Notes under the pieces: generated by a model
Database searches by the model: none
Seen by the model: the letters and a program-made list of their open reading frames with translations, nothing else
Told to the model about the DNA's origin: nothing
Translations under genes and position numbers: made by a program
Shown: positions 42,590-47,956 of the stretch, in pieces
Numbering within the stretch: position 1 is the first letter of the stretch
Layout of the letters: each line of letters begins with the position of its first letter
Assembly: GCA_050290865.1 (NCBI GenBank)
Contig: JBNKIW010000025.1
Location: forward strand, 1 to 47,956
Direction of reading: 5' to 3'
From: JARRLC01 sp050290865
GTDB taxonomy: Bacteria; Pseudomonadota; Alphaproteobacteria; Rhizobiales; Rhodomicrobiaceae
DNA: 47,956 bases

Positions 42590-43243
42590 TTGGCAGTCAG
42601 GAAAACCGGTAGGAAAACGAAGAAGCCTGAAAAGCGCAGCGCCTGGAACAAGGGCATCGAAGTCGGGCAGCGTGCGGCGTTCACGCCGCAGGAAGTGAAG
42701 CGGATCAAGAGCCTGCTCGCCAAGCAGGGCGACAAGAGCCTGCGCGACCTGGCGTTGTTTTCCACCGCCATCGACACCATGCTGCATGCCGTGGACCTCC
42801 TTTCGCTCACCGTCAAGGATGTGCGCAAGCGTGACGGCACGATCCGCGACACGATCAAAGTCACGATGACGGGAGCGACGTCCTCGGTCGAGTGCACGCT
42901 ATCGACGGCGACGCAGACGCTCCTGGAGACTTGGCTGAGCCAGACGGGCAAGAAGCAGACCGCGCCGCTGTTCACGGGGCGGAACAACACCGGCAAGCCG
43001 GTGTCACCCAGGCAGCTCAACCGGCTCGTGAAGGGCTGGGCGGCCATGATCGGTCTGGACGCCACGGCCTACGGCACCGAATCCCTGCGCCGGACGCGCG
43101 CGGCGCACATTATGCGCAAGACCGGCAATATCGAGGCTGTCCGCGCGCTTCTGGGGCACGTCAAAATCGAGACGACGGCCCGCTATCTTGGTGACTTCAA
43201 ACAGGCCGATCACGCAGCACTCAGCAGGGCTAACGAACTCTGA
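42590..43243 (+). CDS. Tyrosine-type site-specific recombinase with altered catalytic residues
   Basis: A 217-aa protein consisting essentially of the catalytic domain of a tyrosine recombinase, as in a known short integrase family. The TTG start at 42590 has GAAGGAG 7 bases upstream. Visible: ALFSTAIDTMLHAVDLLSL (catalytic Arg I expected where His66 stands), TESLRRTRA (HxxR box with Glu164 in place of His and Arg167 present), LLGHVKIETTARYLG with His190 and nucleophile Tyr199. Family copies usually read LR and HSLRRT at the two sites, from memory. The frame is intact, but two substituted catalytic positions make recombinase activity doubtful. A terminator-like hairpin follows 30 bp later. 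Confidence 0.85.
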   Translation: MAVRKTGRKTKKPEKRSAWNKGIEVGQRAAFTPQEVKRIKSLLAKQGDKSLRDLALFSTAIDTMLHAVDLLSLTVKDVRKRDGTIRDTIKVTMTGATSSVECTLSTATQTLLETWLSQTGKKQTAPLFTGRNNTGKPVSPRQLNRLVKGWAAMIGLDATAYGTESLRRTRAAHIMRKTGNIEAVRALLGHVKIETTARYLGDFKQADHAALSRANEL

Positions 43244-43274
43244 CCTGGTGCGCGTCCCCCTTTCACGCCGCTGA

Positions 43275-43312
43275 AAAGCCTCGCCGGGCGATCGCAAGCG
43301 GTTCGAGGCTTT
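43275..43312 (+). terminator. Stem-loop after the recombinase gene
   Basis: AAAGCCTCG (43275-43283) and CGAGGCTTT (43304-43312) form a perfect 9-bp stem around a 20-base loop. It lies 31 bp after the recombinase stop. The run of T is short, so termination efficiency is uncertain. Confidence 0.5.
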
Positions 43313-43542
43313 GAGCAGGGAGGTCCGCCCCGCCGCTTCCGTTGCCATGGTCTGGCAGTGACGCCGGACAACGCGACACGGAACAATCAGGGGACACGTA
43401 TTTCCCTGGTGCCTCATCATTGTGATTTTGCACTAGGTGAGATATTGTTAACTATCCCGTTGCATTGACGCGATATATATGCGCTTTTTCCCTCAAAGTC
43501 ACGCTTATCTAGCGGCGCATCGATGCAGAACAACTTAGGAGA

Positions 43543-44037
43543 ATGTTCGTGGACACCGAAAAACCCGACGTAACTTCACTCACCAGCGATATCGTTTCGG
43601 CCTATGTGGCGAACAATACGCTCGTATCTGAACAGGTTCCTGACCTGATCAACTCTGTTTACGCGGCTTTGAATAAAGTTGCTGTTCACGGCGCTGAGCC
43701 TGTGAAGGAGGAATTGAAGCCCGCCGTTCCGATCAAGAAGTCCGTGACGAATGACTACATCATTTGTCTCGAAGACGGCAAGAAATTCAAATCCCTCAAG
43801 CGGCATCTGCGGACACACTACGACATGTCACCCGAAGAATACCGGGAGAGGTGGGGCCTGTCCCGCGATTACCCGATGGTGGCGCCGGGCTACGCCGCTG
43901 CGCGTTCTGAGCTTGCGAAGACGATGGGCCTGGGCCAGCGCCGTCAGGCGAAAGCCGCTTCCCCGGCGCCGTCTTCGAAGCCAGCGAAGGGTGGCGCCAA
44001 GCGCGGGCGCGCGGCGGCGAAGGGCTCGCGGAAATAG
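43543..44037 (+). CDS. MucR/Ros family transcriptional regulator
   Basis: A 164-aa MucR-family protein. The Ros/MucR zinc finger spans YIICLEDGKKFKSLKRHL then RTHYDMSPEEYRERWGL. The N-terminal oligomerisation helix (TSDIVSAYVANNTL) is present. The C-terminal 30 residues are a Lys/Ala-rich tail. AGGAGA abuts the ATG at 43543, so the GTG two codons later (43549, spacing 8) may be the real start. MucR proteins are H-NS-like regulators of alphaproteobacteria, binding AT-rich DNA and often their own promoter. The AT-rich patch at 43440-43490 (GATATATATGC) is a plausible own target, by inference. Confidence 0.93.
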   Translation: MFVDTEKPDVTSLTSDIVSAYVANNTLVSEQVPDLINSVYAALNKVAVHGAEPVKEELKPAVPIKKSVTNDYIICLEDGKKFKSLKRHLRTHYDMSPEEYRERWGLSRDYPMVAPGYAAARSELAKTMGLGQRRQAKAASPAPSSKPAKGGAKRGRAAAKGSRK

Positions 44038-44061
44038 GAGCCCGCCTCGCTCTATCGCTGG

Positions 44062-44082
44062 CGGCTGCGCGCGTCGCAGCCG
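44062..44082 (+). terminator. Hairpin after the mucR gene
   Basis: CGGCTGCG (44062-44069) and CGCAGCCG (44075-44082) pair perfectly around CGCGT and are followed by GTTTG. It lies 25 bp after the mucR stop. The T tract is weak. Confidence 0.4.
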
Positions 44083-44270
44083 GTTTGATCGTGCGCGCCT
44101 TCCATGGGACGCAGCTGTGATCTCACGGCCAGCGCCAACATCGTAGGATAGGGTTGGTTCCTGCTTGAGGCTTCGCGCTTGCTTTGGCGGGAGAAGTGGT
44201 GCAGTTGCCGCATGTTTCGGGGGCTGCCGGTCTCAGGCCGTCTCGCGGCGTTCAGAAGGTGGAGGATGAA

Positions 44271-44720
44271 ATGGCCGACTATCGCAAGACCGCGGAAGCC
44301 ATTTCCAGGCTGACTCCCGAACAATACCGGGTCACCCAGCAGAACGGCACCGAGGCACCGGGAACAGGCACGTATCTCCACAACAACGAGCCCGGTATCT
44401 ACGTGGACATCGTATCGGGGGAGCCGCTGTTCGCCTCGTCGGAGAAGTTTGAGTCGGGCTGCGGCTGGCCGAGCTTCACCAAGCCAATCCAGCCTGCTAA
44501 TATCACGGAGCTGCGGGACACGTCTCACGGCATGATCCGCACTGAGGTGCGTTCGGCGCATGGCGACAGCCATCTGGGCCATGTCTTCGACGACGGGCCG
44601 TCCGAACGCGGCGGGCTTCGCTATTGCATCAACTCGGCGTCGTTGCGCTTCATTCCGCGAGATGAGATGGAAGCGGAGGGGTATGGCGCCTATCTGGATC
44701 AGGTGGAGGATATCCGGTGA
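44271..44720 (+). CDS. msrB: Peptide-methionine (R)-S-oxide reductase MsrB
   Basis: A 149-aa MsrB. Family segments are in order: YRVTQQNGTE, FASSEKFESGCGWPSF, THGM-like DTSHGMIRTEV, HLGHVFDDGP and RYCINSASLRF, with catalytic Cys119. The CxxC zinc pairs of zinc-type MsrB are missing (the N-terminal position reads IYVDIVSGEPL), so this is the non-zinc type. Cys in SGCGW may be the resolving residue. ATG 44271 has GGAGG 6 bases upstream; the longer frame from 44184 is not needed. It reduces methionine-R-sulfoxide in proteins using thioredoxin. It overlaps msrA by 4 bp, so both are made together. Confidence 0.95.
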   Translation: MADYRKTAEAISRLTPEQYRVTQQNGTEAPGTGTYLHNNEPGIYVDIVSGEPLFASSEKFESGCGWPSFTKPIQPANITELRDTSHGMIRTEVRSAHGDSHLGHVFDDGPSERGGLRYCINSASLRFIPRDEMEAEGYGAYLDQVEDIR

Positions 44721-45226
44721 CCGGCGAACGAGCGATATTGGCCGGGGGCTGCTTTTGGGGCATGCAGGACCTGTTCCGCCGGCAGCCCGGCGTGATGTCC
44801 ACGCGCGTCGGCTACACCGGCGGCCGGGTGCCGAACGCGACCTATCGCAATCACGAAGGCCATGCCGAGGCGATCGAAATCATTTTCGATCAGGCCAAGA
44901 TCAGCTACAGGGAGCTCCTGGAATTCCTCTTTCAGATCCACGATCCGACCACGCTCAATCGTCAGGGCAACGATGTCGGCACCAGCTACCGTTCTGCGAT
45001 CTTCTACACGAGCGACGAACAAAGAAAGGTCGCCGAGGGCACCATCGCCGACGTCGAAGCTTCGCGTCTGTGGCCCGGCAAGGTGGTTACCGAAGTGGCG
45101 CCCGCGGGCGAGTTCTGGGAGGCGGAAGCCGAGCATCAGGATTATCTTGAACGGTTCCCGGGCGGCTACACCTGCCACTTCGTGAGGCCAGATTGGAAAC
45201 TTCCCCAGAACGACGTTGCCGAGTGA
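44717..45226 (+). CDS. msrA: Peptide-methionine (S)-S-oxide reductase MsrA
   Basis: A 169-aa MsrA with the catalytic GCFWG motif (Cys12) at the N terminus, then VGYTGG, YRNHEGHAEAIEIIFD, HDPTTLNRQGNDVGTSYRS and the AEAEHQDYLE segment near the end. It begins at GTG 44717, whose last bases form the msrB stop (GTGA overlap), typical translational coupling. It reduces methionine-S-sulfoxide. With msrB it covers both diastereomers. No signal peptide is seen, so it acts in the cytoplasm. Confidence 0.96.
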   Translation: MTGERAILAGGCFWGMQDLFRRQPGVMSTRVGYTGGRVPNATYRNHEGHAEAIEIIFDQAKISYRELLEFLFQIHDPTTLNRQGNDVGTSYRSAIFYTSDEQRKVAEGTIADVEASRLWPGKVVTEVAPAGEFWEAEAEHQDYLERFPGGYTCHFVRPDWKLPQNDVAE

Positions 45227-45304
45227 CGAAAGCCGCACTCAGCATTTTTTGCGCCGCAGCGCCCCGGCGTCATACTCGTTCGCAGGAATGAGGTGCGGTG
45301 AGCT

Positions 45305-46537
45305 ATGCCAGGCAAGCAATCCCACAAATGGATCTTTCGCTCCCGCTTCAAACGTGACGCCTTTGGCTGGCGCTCTCAGCCCGCGATGACCCGGATCCGC
45401 GAGGCGGTATCTGAGATCAAGAAGGTGGGGCGAAAGGACAAGATGCTGGCGGCGGAAGGCGCCGTCCTGTTCCTGGAGCGGCTGTCTCCGGCGATCCAGC
45501 ACGTCGACAGTTCGTCCGGAGCGATCGGAAACGCCGTCAACAACGCCATCGACACCCTGATGCCCATCATTGCCGAGGCGCCCGCCGATGACAAATTGCG
45601 CAGCAATTGGCTGGAGCGCCTGTGGGATGCTGTCGAGGCTGACGATATTCCCTATCTCGAATCGCTCGCCGATCACTGGGGAACGCTTTGCGCTACCCCT
45701 ACGCATGCGGCGTATTGGGCCGACCGCTTCCTCCCCCTCTTGCGGATGGCGTGGGGACCCGATCGAAGTCTGCACGGCTACTTCAAGGGCACGACGGCGT
45801 GCCTGAGCGCTCTGCACAAATGTGGACACCATGAAGAGATCCTGGAGCTGCTCGAAACGGCGCCTTACAAGATCTGGCCCTATCGCTGCTGGGGCGTGAA
45901 GGCCCTGGTCGCCCTCGGCCGCAAGGCTGAGGCCATCAAATACGCCGACGAGAGACGCGACCTGAACGATAGCCCGATATCGATTGCCCGAGCGTGCGAG
46001 GAAATCCTCCTGTCGGACGGCCTAGCCGATCAGGCTTATTCGCTCTATGCCATCGACGCCAATCGCAAGGCGACCCACCTGGCGACGTTCAGAGCGATCT
46101 GCGGGAAATATCCCCACAAGACGCCAAAGGAAATCCTGGCCGATCTTGTGGCCGCCAGCAGTTCCGGCGATCGCGGCAAATGGTTTGCCGCGGCGAAGTC
46201 GGCGGGGCTCTACGATGAAGCCATCGCACTGGCGAATAGCGCCCCTTGCGATCCCAAGACGCTCATCCGGGCAGCGCGGGATAATGTGGTGGTTGAGCCG
46301 GGTTTCGCTCTGGAAGCGGGGATGGCGGCACTTCGGTGGCTGGCCGCTGGCTATGGGTACGAAATCGGAATGCTCGACGTTCGGTCCGCCTACGATCACA
46401 CCATCGCCGCCGCGCGCCAGTTGGGATGCGAAGCTGCTACTGCCGACCGCATCCGCGAACTCGTAATGAAACATCCGGACAGCAACAATCTGGTATTCGT
46501 CGCGCTGGGGCGCCACGTGGGGCTGGTCGCGCAATGA
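45305..46537 (+). CDS. Conserved hypothetical helical-repeat protein, 410 aa
   Basis: An intact 410-aa protein without a signal peptide. It starts HKWIFRSRFKRDAFGW, then AVSEIKKVGRKDKMLAAEGA and IQHVDSSSGAIGNAVN, a pattern I recall from a widespread unnamed proteobacterial family often annotated only as hypothetical. The rest is almost all helical, with TPR/HEAT-like pairs (ALVALGRKAEAIKYADE, ADQAYSLYAIDAN, KSAGLYDEAIALANS). It probably forms a solenoid for protein binding. GGTGAGCT upstream of the ATG is a weak Shine-Dalgarno. It follows msrA by 78 bp and ends 48 bp from a convergent regulator gene. Confidence 0.88.
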   Translation: MPGKQSHKWIFRSRFKRDAFGWRSQPAMTRIREAVSEIKKVGRKDKMLAAEGAVLFLERLSPAIQHVDSSSGAIGNAVNNAIDTLMPIIAEAPADDKLRSNWLERLWDAVEADDIPYLESLADHWGTLCATPTHAAYWADRFLPLLRMAWGPDRSLHGYFKGTTACLSALHKCGHHEEILELLETAPYKIWPYRCWGVKALVALGRKAEAIKYADERRDLNDSPISIARACEEILLSDGLADQAYSLYAIDANRKATHLATFRAICGKYPHKTPKEILADLVAASSSGDRGKWFAAAKSAGLYDEAIALANSAPCDPKTLIRAARDNVVVEPGFALEAGMAALRWLAAGYGYEIGMLDVRSAYDHTIAAARQLGCEAATADRIRELVMKHPDSNNLVFVALGRHVGLVAQ

Positions 46538-46585
46538 AATTCACCGCGAATGTGGTGCGGAGCACCGGCCTGCGCAGCCCAAAAT

Positions 46586-47530
46586 CTACGCCGCTTTTCG
46601 CCGTGTCATTTCCGCCAAGGCCACGCATCCCTTCTCAGTCAATGAATACGGGGCATTTCGGTCCAGACCACTTTTTACCACCAGGCCTTTTCGCTTGAGA
46701 TACTGCATGAGCGCGTTCATCGAACGGTGCTGTATGCTCAACATATCGGTCAGCTCTTTTATGCGCAGCGCCCTCGAAGCCTGAATGGCCGAGAGTACTT
46801 GATGGACACGGTCCGATTTGACCGGCAAGTGCAGCATTTCTGCGCGGCGGGCTGACTGGGCAAACTGGGGATGGCCCAGACCGGCGGCGGTGATACGATA
46901 AACTTGGCCCTGCACACCGTCCAACGCCTCGGCAAGTCCGCCGGCGATCAGCCGTTCAAGAATCGTCTGCACTGTGCTTTCCGGCAGGTGCGCCGCGCGC
47001 CGGATCTTTGTCGCGTCTGTTGTGTATTCCCGCGGGATTACCGACAACACACGCTCTTCACCCTTGGAGAGCACCGGTGTCGTGTCGTCCGCACGCATTA
47101 CGAACCAGAACGGCGCCGCCGGGTCCGCGAATTTCACCAGCCCTTTTGCATGCAGGGCAATCAGGTGCTGCCGGACGCATTCAAGGCTGACCCCCAGTTT
47201 TTCGGCAAGTTCACGCCCCCGCATCGGTTGGTCCAACAAGTCGAGCAGGCGCCGACCGCCAGCGCCCGGAAGCCCGCTGTTGCGGCGTTCCCGATTCGGA
47301 ATGGTGCCGAAGCTGCATGTGTTCCCGCGCACGGTCGCATGCCACTTCTTTGTTTGATCCTGTCTGGCCAGCTTTAGCCGCCGAAGCGCCTCTAGCGCCG
47401 CCGCTGCTTTCCCGAGGTCGAGGCCTGCCTGAATTGCAATCTCGGTCTTGAAATGCTTGCCAAGCCGGAGCGCCATCAGACAGTCCGCCTCGGACTTGGT
47501 TATAGAATGATCCCGCCCTTCAGCCGACAT
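46586..47530 (-). CDS. Multi-winged-helix transcriptional regulator-like protein
   Basis: A 314-aa protein with at least three helix-turn-helix segments: HFKTEIAIQAGLDLGKAAAAL, MRGRELAEKLGVSLECVRQHL, and a MarR-like C terminus LRIKELTDMLSIQHRSMNALM followed by QYLKRKGLVVKS. A further winged-helix lies at TDATKIRRAAHLPESTVQTIL. I recall close unnamed relatives in Rhizobiales. ATG 47530 has GGGGGAG 7 bases upstream; the frame extends upstream to 47764 without support. The role is presumably DNA-binding regulation, with no known effector. It is convergent with the helical-repeat gene. Confidence 0.82.
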   Translation of the reverse strand: MSAEGRDHSITKSEADCLMALRLGKHFKTEIAIQAGLDLGKAAAALEALRRLKLARQDQTKKWHATVRGNTCSFGTIPNRERRNSGLPGAGGRRLLDLLDQPMRGRELAEKLGVSLECVRQHLIALHAKGLVKFADPAAPFWFVMRADDTTPVLSKGEERVLSVIPREYTTDATKIRRAAHLPESTVQTILERLIAGGLAEALDGVQGQVYRITAAGLGHPQFAQSARRAEMLHLPVKSDRVHQVLSAIQASRALRIKELTDMLSIQHRSMNALMQYLKRKGLVVKSGLDRNAPYSLTEKGCVALAEMTRRKAA

Positions 47531-47956
47531 GTCGCTCCCCCCTTCTGATTCGACCGGCTCTATTATGCGCGACGGCACCTCCCGGAACGAGAGATCGAGC
47601 GCGTTCCATCCACAGAACGAACAAACTGTGTGGTTGTGGCGTGCCGCAATTGCACGCAGTCGGCGCCACTGCCGTGGCGCCTCATGGCGGCGTGCACCCG
47701 CCATCGGTAGCTGATAACCTACGTTGGCAGACTGTAGTCTGGGCGCCAAGCGGAAGACGCGCATCAGGCGTTTCCGGTCGTCCGGGCAAGACCGTTCCAG
47801 CAGGGTGCTCCCTTCCGACCGTTCGGCGCACGCAGGTCTGTGAGCACCGCTCGATTGGGGCAGGATAGTTGAGGCCGAAGTACTAAGCCGCTCGCGCCGC
47901 AGGGAGCCCGTGGCGCGCGCGGCATCCTATCTGTCACACTTGTGACTGTTGTTAGT
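47531..47956. other. Right-end region, no gene identified
   Basis: These 426 bp upstream of the winged-helix gene show no convincing gene; short frames on both strands lack starts with ribosome binding sites. A small palindrome, GTCAC-ACTT-GTGAC, lies near the very end and could be a regulator site, unproven. Confidence 0.35.

Overview
The window is GC-rich and looks alphaproteobacterial. The support is a MucR/Ros-type zinc-finger regulator, hybrid histidine kinases of the giant Ser/Thr-kinase/ATPase/histidine-kinase class, a DUF2161 nuclease-fold protein, an adjacent msrB-msrA pair and IS families common in Rhizobiales and Rhodospirillales. Genus cannot be told from sequence alone. I saw no rRNA, tRNA or CRISPR array. 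Most of the window is accessory DNA: signalling, putative defence or cell-death genes, toxin-antitoxin genes, IS debris and pseudogenes. Housekeeping-like genes appear mainly at the right end.

Left part (1-12.4 kb). A frameshifted IS256-type transposase runs off the left edge. Two paralogous hybrid histidine kinases follow on the minus strand (363-4664 and 7964-11227). Both have lost the N-terminal kinase/ATPase modules that this class normally carries. The first is cut off at about 4800 by the 3' remnant of an IS110 transposase. The second is preceded by a separate stump of the protein-kinase domain (11287-11733) that ends at an in-frame TAG. Between them lie a small unknown gene, a DUF2161 gene and a dead Fic gene whose catalytic His reads Arg.

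Centre-left (12.4-20.5 kb). A TOTE-type primase-helicase protein (12375-14843) is divergent from an AAA_14/DUF4143 ATPase (14937-16103). Next come two exported unknowns on the minus strand, a plus-strand pair encoding a phosphodiester-glycosidase-like protein and a C39-like peptidase, and a histidine-phosphatase pseudogene with two compensating frameshifts.

Centre (20.8-33.2 kb). This stretch is rich in caspase-clan proteases. It holds an exported TPR-CHAT protein with twelve 126-bp repeats, a truncated paralogue facing it, and a WD40-caspase protein that forms a two-gene unit with a small multi-pass membrane protein. A ZIP metal transporter, two exported unknown proteins, an IS200-like element with an altered HUH motif, and a short CHAT-domain relic follow.

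Right part (33.4-48 kb). The order is an SDR oxidoreductase, a DUF1778/GNAT toxin-antitoxin operon with a near-perfect 21-bp operator, a five-helix membrane protein with a C-terminal cytosolic domain, and a frameshifted second TPR-CHAT gene downstream of an autoinhibited-type Fic gene. A divergent RHH/ParD-like gene, a tyrosine recombinase with altered catalytic residues, mucR, msrB-msrA, a conserved helical-repeat protein and a winged-helix regulator complete the window.

The best candidates for an undescribed system are the small membrane protein plus WD40-caspase pair (25462-28899) and the RHH / Fic / TPR-CHAT locus (37369-42140). The TOTE primase-helicase with its divergent ATPase is a third, better-precedented conflict-system candidate.
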